NCBI GenBank assembly: GCA_001411745.2
Contig: LIQB01000003.2
Coordinates: 205,743 to 269,742 of the forward strand
Length of the DNA: 64,000 nucleotides
From: Psychrobacter glacincola
GTDB taxonomy: Bacteria > Pseudomonadota > Gammaproteobacteria > Pseudomonadales > Moraxellaceae
Direction of reading: 5' to 3'
Shown: piece after piece, positions 8,604 to 17,448 of the stretch
Layout: each line of letters starts with the position of its first letter
Position numbering within the stretch: position 1 is the first letter of the stretch
Notes under the pieces: generated by a model
What the model was told of the DNA's origin: nothing
What the model saw: only the letters and a program-made list of their open reading frames with translations
Database searches by the model: none
Translations under genes and position numbers: made by a program

Positions 8604-8638
8604 TAAAAAAAACTGCTCTTATAAAGAGCAGCTTTTTT
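8604..8638. terminator. bidirectional intrinsic terminator
   Basis: The stem ctgctctt/aagagcag is flanked by an A run on the left and a T run on the right. It lies between two convergent transglycosylase genes and can serve both. Confidence 0.88.
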
Positions 8639-8699
8639 GTGCAGAATGATCTGTCTTAATCGTATTTACTTGGCTATTATTTCACTAAGCCACTTACTC

Positions 8700-11699
8700 T
8701 TAACGATTAGGTACGGTCAGGCGCTGACCGCGCTGTAGCATCGTATCCGCCGCGATATTATTCATCTCAGCCAACTCTTGCGTAGAGACGCCATATTTAC
8801 GTGCTAAGCCAATCAAACTGTCTCCTGACCCAACGGTGTAGCTCACTGTGAGCTTTGGTACTTTAAGCGTTTGTCCACGCTGTAATTGGGCATTGGTCGC
8901 GAGATCGTTGGTCGCAGCCAAATCGTCTATCGAAACACCAAATTGACGTGCCAAAGCAATCAAACCATCACCTGATTTAACTTTATAGCTCTCGGTGTTG
9001 CCCAATTTTTTGCCACTGCTCGCTGTGCTAGTTGCGGCAGTGCTACTAGCCGAACTACTGCTTTGGTTATTGCTACTAGAGGTCGTTACAACGCTGCCAC
9101 TGGCAGGAATCGTAATCGTACGACCGAGTATCAAATTAGAGTTGGTTTTCAGGTTGTTCGCTGTTGCCAAGTCACTAAGACCGATATTATAACGTTGCGC
9201 CACGCCTGTTAACGTATCGCCTGATTTTACTTTATAACTGACAGTTTTATCATTTAGCTGACGATCAACCAATCCTTTAGACACGGGTACTTTGATGGTT
9301 TGACCACGTTGTAAGCGTGCTTTTGCATCAAAGTTGCTATTCACCGCTGCAAGCTCAGCTGGACTGATACCCACGCTATTGGCAATGCCAATCAAAGTAT
9401 CGCCAGATTTTACTTTGTAATTGGTGGTTGCCACCGAACTTGAGCTACTGTTACGGCTACTAGAGCTTGAGGTGTTTGCTGCATCGAAATCGACACTTGC
9501 AGGTACTTTTAGCGTTTGACCAACATATAGTGAGCTTGTAGTGCTCATATTATTGAGGCTGGCAAGTGTATCAGTTGAAACACTAAACTGACGTGCGAGA
9601 GCAATCAAGCCATCGCCCGCTTTTACTTTATAGTTCTTAGTAGCAGTGCTTGATTTACTTGGCTTGGTCGAGGGAGCGGCAGGTGTGGTCACTGGCGCAG
9701 TCACCTTACCTGGTATCAGCCATAGCTTTTGACCACGTAGTAGATCCGCTCTACTACTCAAATTATTGTAGGTTGCCAACTGAGTCACCGATAGACCAAA
9801 GCGGTTAGCAGTACCAATCAGCGTATCGCCACTTTGTACTACATAGCTCTCTGGTTGGCTTGCCGCGGTATTGTTAGCTGTGCTCAACGGTTCGATGGTT
9901 TTTGCATTATATAAGTATAAGGTACTGCCTGATAGCAGCTTAGAGCTGGCATCTATTTGATTCCATTCAGCGATATCGCGCCAACTGACACCCGCACGGC
10001 TGGCAATATTAGACAAGGTATCACCACGCTTGACGGTATAAGTGGTACGTGTACCTTGGGGTTTTGGCTTGCTTACTGATGTTTTTGCAAAGCTAAGCTT
10101 TTTCTCTTCGCCACTGGCTTCTAAAATAGACTGCTGCGTCTGTACTGCGGATAAATTAATATTACCATCAGCATTGATTACATTGGTTTCAGGCGTGTTA
10201 CTGCGAATTTGATTGGCAATAAAATCACGCTCTTCTTTGCTCAGTGGTGGTTCTTGGACAATCGTATTATTCTGTGTAATCTGAGCAGAGGTGGTCGGTA
10301 GACTGTTGCTGCTTTTTAGCTCAGCATTGATCTTGTTGGTTTCTGCCGTACTCAATGGTGGCTCAGTACGCACCGAGGCATTATTACTGTAGACAGAGCT
10401 GCTAGTAGGCGTGGCTGACGGTGATATATAACTGGTCGTTTGCTGCGGCACACTAGCGCTTGCAGCATAATCAGCCAAGGCGCTGCCTGTCGATGGTAAT
10501 GAAGAGCCAGTATAAGGTTTGTTATTATAGCTTGGCGTCGTGGTCGTGCTACTTGGTGTGCTTGTATTACTCGATGCCAGTATATTGCCCGTACCATTGC
10601 CTCTCAATGAGCTCAATTTAACGTCGGTATTAAGACTCACATCATTAGGAATAATAATACGCTGGGGACCAGAAGAATCAACACGCCCTGACGTTAAGGC
10701 CGTATTTAACCTTTCTAATTCGTCGTAGCTCACGCCTGTCATTTGCGCAACTTCAGCCAAGCTCACGCCATAATTCACTGGCACACTACGGAAATGCTGA
10801 CGGTTGGCAATAGCAGGCAAGTAGACACCATATTGCTCAGGCTTAGCAACAATTTCCGCTACCGCCAAGAAACGCGGCACGTAGTTCATCGTTTCAGTAG
10901 GCAATCTCAGAGACCAATAATCTGTCGGTAAACCCTGAGCTCTATTAGCATCAATGGCCTTTTGCACGCGACCAGGACCCGCATTATAAGCGGCTAATGC
11001 TAACTCCCAACTGCCAAACTGGTTATGTAGTGCGGTCAAGAAGTCATAAGCGGCGCGAGTTGATTCGATGACATCACGGCGACCATCATAGGTACTGCTT
11101 TGATTCAAACCATAAATACGACCCGTACTTGGAATGAACTGCCATAAGCCTGCTGCTGCTGCACTACTGGTACCACTTGGATCGTAAGAGCTCTCAATGA
11201 CAGGTAACAAAGCCAGCTCTGTCGGGATATTACGACGCTCAGCTTCTCGTACAGTGTGATAGATATAGCGACTCGCACGTGCAGTTAAACGGTTTAAATA
11301 GTCTTGTCGACTGGTAAACCAGCTTTTTTGCCCCTCGATACGTTGATTGTAGGTCGGCTGACCGCCATTCATACGATAGCCAGCACGTAAGCGACTCCAT
11401 AAATCACCATACTGCTGAATAGCAAGTTTGTTGCCTTCCACCATAGTCATGTCAGTGGCTTCGAGTAAATCGGCTAACTCATCCAAACTATCTGCATCTA
11501 AATATGCCGTTGAATAGTCCGTACTGCTGCTTGCTACAGGCGCTTTAGTAGCTGGGCGTTTAGTAATAACAGATGAGCTATTGGTCGCACCCTTTTTTAC
11601 CGCTGACGTATTGCTACAAGCACTGATAAGTAGAGTTGATACCGCAAGCGTCAATGGCAACGCAATAAATGAGCGAGATTTTGATAGCACAGTAGACAT
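8700..11699 (-). CDS. mltD: MltD-like lytic transglycosylase lipoprotein with seven C-terminal LysM repeats
   Basis: A membrane-bound murein transglycosylase of 999 residues. The N-terminus is a lipoprotein signal with lipobox LISAC (C28). The SLT domain (about 150-280) shows catalytic E169 (PVIESSYDP), AAGLWQFIP and LAAYNAGPGRV. A LysM-like block follows at about 310-350. After a Ser/Thr-rich spacer (about 370-540), seven clear LysM modules repeat (YxVKSGDTLIGIA... LxRGQTLKVP), separated by Ser/Thr/Ala linkers. E. coli MltD has 452 residues and two LysM modules, so this protein has an enlarged peptidoglycan-binding array. Genes upstream and downstream are not operonic partners. The family is certain; mltD is the nearest name. 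Confidence 0.92.
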   Translation of the reverse strand: MSTVLSKSRSFIALPLTLAVSTLLISACSNTSAVKKGATNSSSVITKRPATKAPVASSSTDYSTAYLDADSLDELADLLEATDMTMVEGNKLAIQQYGDLWSRLRAGYRMNGGQPTYNQRIEGQKSWFTSRQDYLNRLTARASRYIYHTVREAERRNIPTELALLPVIESSYDPSGTSSAAAAGLWQFIPSTGRIYGLNQSSTYDGRRDVIESTRAAYDFLTALHNQFGSWELALAAYNAGPGRVQKAIDANRAQGLPTDYWSLRLPTETMNYVPRFLAVAEIVAKPEQYGVYLPAIANRQHFRSVPVNYGVSLAEVAQMTGVSYDELERLNTALTSGRVDSSGPQRIIIPNDVSLNTDVKLSSLRGNGTGNILASSNTSTPSSTTTTPSYNNKPYTGSSLPSTGSALADYAASASVPQQTTSYISPSATPTSSSVYSNNASVRTEPPLSTAETNKINAELKSSNSLPTTSAQITQNNTIVQEPPLSKEERDFIANQIRSNTPETNVINADGNINLSAVQTQQSILEASGEEKKLSFAKTSVSKPKPQGTRTTYTVKRGDTLSNIASRAGVSWRDIAEWNQIDASSKLLSGSTLYLYNAKTIEPLSTANNTAASQPESYVVQSGDTLIGTANRFGLSVTQLATYNNLSSRADLLRGQKLWLIPGKVTAPVTTPAAPSTKPSKSSTATKNYKVKAGDGLIALARQFSVSTDTLASLNNMSTTSSLYVGQTLKVPASVDFDAANTSSSSSRNSSSSSVATTNYKVKSGDTLIGIANSVGISPAELAAVNSNFDAKARLQRGQTIKVPVSKGLVDRQLNDKTVSYKVKSGDTLTGVAQRYNIGLSDLATANNLKTNSNLILGRTITIPASGSVVTTSSSNNQSSSSASSTAATSTASSGKKLGNTESYKVKSGDGLIALARQFGVSIDDLAATNDLATNAQLQRGQTLKVPKLTVSYTVGSGDSLIGLARKYGVSTQELAEMNNIAADTMLQRGQRLTVPNR

Positions 11700-12049
11700 G
11701 ATATTGGAAGTTTCCTAACGACAGAAAGTGATAAGATAAAGTTGCTTGCTAGTATAGTATGCAATGTGAAGCAAAGACCAGTCTAATATAAAAAGATAAT
11801 CATCATAAGTTGAGTCAATTTTCAGACCATTCACGAAATGCAATCAATCATTTAATTATTCAACATTGTGAATCTGCATAGTTATTAATGATGGAATGCT
11901 TTGCTTTCGAAGAGCCTGATTAATGCACTATCTTTTTTGATCATCCACTGATAAAGACGTTTCTTAATCAATGCTTATCAATTAATACCTAATTGTTGAT
12001 AATGCCTAATTGCTGACTAGCTAGTACTGAGATATTAGTCGAGTAACGA
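11700..12049. other. intergenic region upstream of mltD
   Basis: This is about 350 AT-rich bases between two minus-strand genes, presumably holding the mltD promoter. I see only short repeats (taatacctaattg and taatgcctaattg near 11983-12013) and no coding frame. Confidence 0.4.
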
Positions 12050-12544
12050 TTAATTAATCGTTACTTGTGATACGGCACGTAGCAGCACCGCATTACCAGT
12101 CGATAACGTCAGCGTCACTCTTGAAGTGGTGACAAATGAGACATTTTTACCATCTTTTACCCAGCTCTCATTGGTCGTTACATTGGCTTTAGCCTGATCG
12201 CCCGTAATAACGATGTTATCCACAGAAATATCATAACGGTAATTAGAGGTGTTATTCCAACTATTTTGCAACAACTTCAAATAAGCATCTTTATCTAAAC
12301 TGGTAGACTTACCTTTTCTAGACAATGAAATCAGTGCATCGTCAGAGACAAGACGGGCGACCTGATTGACATTTTGGCTATTCGCTGATGACTTCATTGC
12401 TGCTATATAATTCTGCACCAAAGCTTCGGTCATGGCTGCCGCTTGCGCACTGATACTCACAGTACTTACAACGGCCACTACCGCCGCCACGCTGGCACTT
12501 TTTAGCAATAATGCCAAAAGCCCTTTTCCCCATAATCGTTTCAT
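12050..12544 (-). CDS. secreted protein, possibly NTF2/SnoaL-like fold
   Basis: A 164-residue exported protein from the preferred ATG, which has an AAGGA site five bases upstream; a longer start at 12580 lacks one. A signal peptide is plain (KRLWGKGLLALLLKSASVAA... ending SAQA). The mature part is about 120 residues: helical first (EALVQNYIAAMKSSANSQ), then strands (NYRYDISVDNIVITGDQAKANV, then a TTSRVTLTL strand). That helix-then-sheet order suggests an NTF2-like fold, but no catalytic residues are recognisable. The neighbour transcribed next is mltD, 350 bases away, so it is probably a separate unit. Function unknown. Confidence 0.75.
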   Translation of the reverse strand: MKRLWGKGLLALLLKSASVAAVVAVVSTVSISAQAAAMTEALVQNYIAAMKSSANSQNVNQVARLVSDDALISLSRKGKSTSLDKDAYLKLLQNSWNNTSNYRYDISVDNIVITGDQAKANVTTNESWVKDGKNVSFVTTSRVTLTLSTGNAVLLRAVSQVTIN

Positions 12545-12989
12545 CATAATCCTTAGCAATGCTGTTATCGTTGTTGCCATCTTTTGATGACTAACGTTTT
12601 TTATTGATTAAATATAGTAGTCGTTTATTACTCATTAACATCATGATAAATGAAGCGAGCACTGGCTAGCATGTGCCCTCTTCATTTTAATTGTAAAAAA
12701 TATCTGTTTGATCATCACCTACTTATTAATGATGACAGCGTACTTTTACCATAGAGTGAGACTATCATTCAATTCTCACAGCTATGTGACACCCTGTGTA
12801 ATTATTGCGAATACTAAAATACCAACTATATGGCACAATTATTTCTAAAAATACAAATCACTGCCCATCGTTATCATAAATACAAAATATATTAACTGAG
12901 CCACTTACGCAGTACACGACTCTGTTTTCGCCCTAATTTTAGATCGCTTTCTGTCAATCTAATCTCAATTTAATAAGCCAAACGGAAGC
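12545..12989. other. intergenic region, nothing recognised
   Basis: Roughly 445 AT-rich bases lie between two minus-strand genes. They must carry the promoter of the small secreted protein. I see no coding frame, strong hairpin or repeat here. Confidence 0.4.
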
Positions 12990-14381
12990 TTACTTAGCGT
13001 CCGTACTATTATCTTCGTATTGTTGTTCATCATCACTAAGCTTCATGCCCAATCGCTCTACTCGTCTGTCCATCATTTGTCGAGCCAGTGCTTGCATGTC
13101 TTCGACGCGGTCTATTTCATCCACAATCTCAAGTCCCAATAGCGTCTCAAACACATCTTCTAAAGTAACCAAACCTTTGACTTCACCATACTCACCGACT
13201 GTAATCGCAATATGAATACGGTTTTTTAGCATCAGCTCTAATAAATCAAACAGTTTCATTTTTGAAAAAACAAAAGTAATGTCACGTTTAAACTGAGTCA
13301 ATGGCTTGTGCATCGCATGATTTACTTTGGCTAATAACATGTCTGTTTTTAATACAAAACCTGTGATGTTATCTAAGTCACCATCATAAATTGGCAGTCG
13401 TGAAAACGTCAATTTTGGGCGATCAACCAACAATTCAGCGACTGTTTTGTTTTCTTCAAACGCCAGCATCACCGAACGCGGGGTCATGATATCTTCGACT
13501 TTAATCGCACCAAATGCCAATAAGTTACGAATGATACGCGACTCTAGTGGGTCGATCTGTCCTGACTCTTCACCGATGCTGGCAAGTGCCGCAAACTCTC
13601 TGCGACTAAAGGCTACAGGCTCTTTGCCTCGTACCAATAATTTGGTCAGTTTTTCTGATATCCAGATTAATGGGTATAGTAGTAAAATAATACCCCGCAC
13701 AAAATACGCGACCATGCCACTTAACTGACGCCAATATACCGTGCCCAACGTTTTTGGAATAATCTCAGATAAAAATAAAATCGCCAAGGTCATAATGGCA
13801 GAAAACAGTCCAAACCATGCACTACCAAACACAATCGTGGCTTGGGCACCAGCACCGATAGAACCTAATGTATGAGCCACTGTATTCAAAGTCAAAATAG
13901 CTGCTAATGACTGATCGATGTTATCAACCTTTAAGCGTCTTAGCATGTTGGCTTTTTTGGGGTTAGTCTCTTGAACATCAGCGATATAAGACGGCGTCAT
14001 GCTCAGTAATGCAGACTCAGCCAATGAACAGACAAACGAGATACCGATGGCGACAACCACAAAAAGTATGAGTAATAGCACACTGATCGCGGTCGGCTCT
14101 GCTAAAGCATCAGCGGCAAAAGCTGGATATGGCAATAGCAGCATCGCCGTCAGCGCTGATAACCCAGCAATTGAATTGGTACGACTAAGACGCTTTGAAT
14201 AGCGTGATGTCGGAGGAGGTTTAGCAGACGCTTCTTTACAAGCGCGCGGACGACATAGACGAGGTACAAACATAAAAGTGGTAAACAAGTTAGGTAACCT
14301 AAACAGAAAAAAAGTAAAAGGGATGATAATATAATGAGCAAACGATACTAAATCGTTAAAGGCAAACAACAAAACAGACAT
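12990..14381 (-). CDS. CNNM-domain membrane protein with CBS pair (CorB/YtfL-like)
   Basis: This inner-membrane protein belongs to the CNNM family implicated in divalent cation (Mg2+/Co2+) transport. The CNNM transmembrane domain spans about 97-270, with the typical SLAESALLSMTPSY and SEIIPKTLG motifs. A CBS pair follows (about 290-420; VEDIMTPRSVM, FSRLPIYDGD, GLVTLEDVFETLLG, VDEID). The usual C-terminal CorC/HlyC domain is absent; the chain ends in a short acidic tail. The start is uncertain: the first 90 residues are poorly conserved, the ATG lacks a ribosome site, and a signal-like segment (TAMLLLPYPAFAADA) occurs near 80-92. Confidence 0.88.
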   Translation of the reverse strand: MSVLLFAFNDLVSFAHYIIIPFTFFLFRLPNLFTTFMFVPRLCRPRACKEASAKPPPTSRYSKRLSRTNSIAGLSALTAMLLLPYPAFAADALAEPTAISVLLLILFVVVAIGISFVCSLAESALLSMTPSYIADVQETNPKKANMLRRLKVDNIDQSLAAILTLNTVAHTLGSIGAGAQATIVFGSAWFGLFSAIMTLAILFLSEIIPKTLGTVYWRQLSGMVAYFVRGIILLLYPLIWISEKLTKLLVRGKEPVAFSRREFAALASIGEESGQIDPLESRIIRNLLAFGAIKVEDIMTPRSVMLAFEENKTVAELLVDRPKLTFSRLPIYDGDLDNITGFVLKTDMLLAKVNHAMHKPLTQFKRDITFVFSKMKLFDLLELMLKNRIHIAITVGEYGEVKGLVTLEDVFETLLGLEIVDEIDRVEDMQALARQMMDRRVERLGMKLSDDEQQYEDNSTDAK

Positions 14382-14825
14382 GATTAATTAGCTATTAGTT
14401 ATCTGCTAAAACGATGGTAACTCGCTGCTCAAAACTGATTTAGCAGTATATAATAGGATCTATTATATACTAATAAACCGTGTGCTAAATGCAGGGAATT
14501 ATTGCCATTTGATAGTAGCATTGATAATGCCATTTCACAATAAGACGCTATTGTTAAGTCTTTGTTTTTTGATATCCTTAATCATACCTTTTGCTACGCT
14601 ACTACTACCTAGCATCCATTCGCTGCTTGAATTTTGTTATACTTTCAGCGCTTTGGCGTCACTTATATGATGTGGCAAAAATATTGCCGCAAAAAGTAAT
14701 GACCGCTAGCATGCCATTACCTTAAGAAAAACATACTCAGCCTATGATTAACAGTTACCAAGTCTGGGATTTTTTGTTACTATGCGTTTAATTTTATTAT
14801 TATCTATGACTTACTGAGAGAAATT
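14382..14825. other. divergent intergenic region with a perfect palindrome
   Basis: This 444-base gap separates the CNNM gene (-) from yajC (+). It contains the 27-base palindrome at 14445-14471. A 62-codon frame at 14482-14670 looks like chance. Confidence 0.5.
14445..14471. promoter_or_regulatory. perfect 12-bp-arm palindrome containing TATAAT on both strands
   Basis: The arms agtatataatag and ctattatatact flank the bases gat. Each arm includes a TATAAT hexamer, one per strand. It lies 65 bases upstream of the CNNM start and could be an operator, paired -10 elements or a cruciform. No -35 elements are obvious. Confidence 0.5.
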
Positions 14826-15155
14826 ATGTTGTTATTTATCCAAGCTGCCCATGCTGCACCAGAAGCTGCTGGTGCGATGTCACTATTTAGTCAAATACTA
14901 TTGCCTGTTGCTTTTTTTGCGATTTTTTACTTCTTAGTCATTCGTCCACAGTCTAAGCGTACCAAAGAACATCGTGCCATGGTCAATGCATTGACTGTCG
15001 GTAGCGAAATCATTTTTGCTGGTGGTTTGATGGGCCGTATCAAAGCCATTGAAGGTGACTATGCGGTGGTCAGCTTAAACAATAATACTGATGTCAAAGT
15101 ACAACGTGCTTCTGTTATTTCAGTGTTACCTGCTGGCACAATCGAAAGCGTTTAA
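14826..15155 (+). CDS. yajC: Sec translocon accessory subunit YajC
   Basis: YajC associates with SecD and SecF at the SecYEG translocon. The 109-residue protein has one membrane helix (about 20-40, SQILLPVAFFAIFYFLVIRP), then the family signature PQSKRTKEH and a cytoplasmic domain with VGSEIIFAGGLMGRI. Its place upstream of secD-secF is typical, but here a terminator and 400 bases lie between yajC and secD. The commonly adjacent tgt is not upstream. Confidence 0.96.
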   Translation: MLLFIQAAHAAPEAAGAMSLFSQILLPVAFFAIFYFLVIRPQSKRTKEHRAMVNALTVGSEIIFAGGLMGRIKAIEGDYAVVSLNNNTDVKVQRASVISVLPAGTIESV

Positions 15156-15238
15156 TGATTGATTGAAATATTAGTCGCGTTTTATTGATGATTACTAATC
15201 TGTTATTAATAAATATAGTGATTAATACAGTGCCTAAG

Positions 15239-15269
15239 AATGACCGTACCTTATTTACGGTCATTTTTC
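15239..15269 (+). terminator. intrinsic terminator after yajC
   Basis: The stem aatgaccgta/tacggtcatt has a short loop and is followed by Ts. It lies 84 bases after the yajC stop, in the yajC-secD gap. Confidence 0.85.
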
Positions 15270-15561
15270 GCTATAGAGCAATGATGTAAAAACAGTCTCA
15301 TAGAGTATAGACAATTTATGTTTTTGACCATGCTGTCTTTATTGATTTTATCAGTGATATTTTGCTGACTATATATTTTTGATGACTATATAAAGATACG
15401 TCTGTATTATTTGCTCTACTGTTTTACTATCATCGCGGATGATCGCAATGGTGCATGATGACGACTGCTAGATACAGCACTCAACCATTGCTATCGCTAA
15501 CTTCCCATCTGCTAACTTGTGGCCTACGTCGCCAGTCGTTTATCAACCTAAAGAAGTGATT
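15270..15561. other. secD upstream region
   Basis: About 290 bases between the yajC terminator and secD. They presumably hold a secD promoter; no clear boxes or other structure were found. Confidence 0.4.
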
Positions 15562-17439
15562 ATGCAATATCCCGCTTGGAAATACTTACTTATTGCCGTC
15601 GTGCTAATCATTGCCGGTCTATATGCTGCTCCTAACCTCTATCCTGATGAACCTGCCGTGCAGATTACAAGCGCCGCTGCAGGTACACAGCTGTCTGAAG
15701 GTATCTTGACTGAGTCTCAAAGCTTGCTTGAAGAGGCTGGCATCAATAACCACGATGGAACGTTTGAGGGCAACAGTGCACTGGTACGTCTTGACAATCC
15801 AGTCGATCAGCTCAAAGCTCAGGAAGTACTGCGTCAAAACTTGGGCGAAGACTATGTTGTCGCGCTTAACTTGGCGCAAACGACGCCGCAGTGGCTACGT
15901 GATATCGGTGCAAAACCGATGAAGCTCGGCCTTGATTTACGGGGCGGTGTGCGTTTTGTACTAGAAGTCGATATGGACAAGGCGCTTGAACAGCGTTTGA
16001 CCAGTGCCAGTCGTGACATGCGTCGCGAACTACGTGCTGAGCGAATTGCGATCAAAGGCATTAAGACCGAAGATCGAAGTGTGGTATTACATTTCGCTGA
16101 TACAGATGCTCGTAACCGTGCACAGAATGTTTTGCAAGGCTCAATGGGCAATACGTTTAGCTTGCAATCCTCTATTGATGAGCAAGGTCCTGCACTGATT
16201 TTAGCGTACAACGATGCAACGCTTGATGAAATCAATAGCTATGCGGTTAATCAGAACTTGACCACCCTTCGCAATCGTATTGCTGAGCTTGGTGTGACTG
16301 AAGCTTTAGTACAGTCTCAAGGTGCTAGCCGTATTGTCGTTGAGCTTCCTGGCGTACAAGATACTGCTGAGGCAAAACGTGTCTTAGGGCGCACTGCAAA
16401 CCTTGAGTTCCGTATGGTTGCTGAAGACAGCGAAAACTATACGGGCGGCATCCCTCCAGCGGGTACCGAAGCTTTCCCGTTTGAGACACTTGATGGTCCG
16501 CCGGTACTGCTTGAACGTCAAGCGATTGTCACGGGTGATAAAGTCACTAATGCTCAAACTGGTGTGGACGAAAGCGGCTCTCCTGAAGTCAGCATTACTT
16601 TAGATAGTGCTGGTGGTAAGCTCATGCAAAATGCCACTCGTACCGCCGTTGGCAAACAGATGGCTGTATTGTTCATCGAAAACAAGCAAAGAATCACTTA
16701 CGAAGAAGATCCAGAAACTGGCGAAACTGTCGAAGTTAGAACGCCTTATGCTGAGACCAAAGTCATTAACCGTGCCAATATTCAAGCGGTCCTTGGCTCC
16801 TCTTTCCGTATTACTGGGCTAGATAGTAGCGCGGAAGCTGCCGAGCTCGCACTACTGCTACGCTCAGGCGCACTTGCCGCACCGATGTACTTTGTAGAAG
16901 AACGCACCATTGGCCCATCATTAGGTCAAGACAATATCGATAAAGGTCTATTCTCTACGCAAGTCGGGTATCTATTAGTGTTTGCGTTTATGATTATCTT
17001 CTATCGTCTATTTGGCGTGATTGCCAACGTGGCGCTGGCCGTGAACGTTATTATCATCATTGCTATTATGTCAATCTTAGGCTCTTCACTTACCTTGCCT
17101 GGTATTGCTGGTATCGTTTTGACCATCGGTATGGCCGTCGATGCCAATGTACTGATCTTTGAGCGAATACGTGAAGAGCTAGCAAACGGGGTACGGCCCA
17201 AATCCGCCATCGTGGCAGGTTTTGATCGAGCCTTTAGTAGTATTTTCGATGCCAACATCACCACCCTATTGATTGCTTTTATTCTATTTGCAATTGGCAC
17301 GGGTCCGATTAAAGGCTTTGCGGTTACATTGGCTATTGGTATTGTCAGCTCACTATTTACCGCTATTATGGTGACACGTGCGCTGGTACAGATTGCTTAT
17401 GGTAAGCGTAAATCTATCAAACGTTTGAGCATCGGTTAG
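15562..17439 (+). CDS. secD: protein translocase subunit SecD
   Basis: SecD works with SecF to pull secreted proteins across the inner membrane using the proton motive force. The chosen ATG gives 625 residues starting MQYPAWKYLLIAVVLIIAG (first membrane helix); an upstream in-frame TTG at 15517 is less likely. Visible parts are DLRGGVRFVLEVD after the first helix, a large periplasmic region with the P1 head, then the conserved membrane core with GMAVDANVLIFERIREE and GPIKGFAVTLAIGI near the C-terminus. The insertion rich in Glu/Thr (EEDPETGETVEV) falls in the periplasmic part. secF starts 9 bases after the stop, so the two are cotranscribed. Confidence 0.97.
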   Translation: MQYPAWKYLLIAVVLIIAGLYAAPNLYPDEPAVQITSAAAGTQLSEGILTESQSLLEEAGINNHDGTFEGNSALVRLDNPVDQLKAQEVLRQNLGEDYVVALNLAQTTPQWLRDIGAKPMKLGLDLRGGVRFVLEVDMDKALEQRLTSASRDMRRELRAERIAIKGIKTEDRSVVLHFADTDARNRAQNVLQGSMGNTFSLQSSIDEQGPALILAYNDATLDEINSYAVNQNLTTLRNRIAELGVTEALVQSQGASRIVVELPGVQDTAEAKRVLGRTANLEFRMVAEDSENYTGGIPPAGTEAFPFETLDGPPVLLERQAIVTGDKVTNAQTGVDESGSPEVSITLDSAGGKLMQNATRTAVGKQMAVLFIENKQRITYEEDPETGETVEVRTPYAETKVINRANIQAVLGSSFRITGLDSSAEAAELALLLRSGALAAPMYFVEERTIGPSLGQDNIDKGLFSTQVGYLLVFAFMIIFYRLFGVIANVALAVNVIIIIAIMSILGSSLTLPGIAGIVLTIGMAVDANVLIFERIREELANGVRPKSAIVAGFDRAFSSIFDANITTLLIAFILFAIGTGPIKGFAVTLAIGIVSSLFTAIMVTRALVQIAYGKRKSIKRLSIG

Positions 17440-17448
17440 GAGAACATT

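Noticed and set aside
8700..10080. Repeats in mltD as mobile elements
   Set aside because: They are in-frame LysM modules of the protein.
14482..14670. 62-codon frame upstream of yajC
   Set aside because: No ribosome site, hydrophobic low-complexity product and no context. It is most likely chance.
15852..16235. 127-codon frame opposite secD
   Set aside because: A shadow of the secD reading frame on the other strand.
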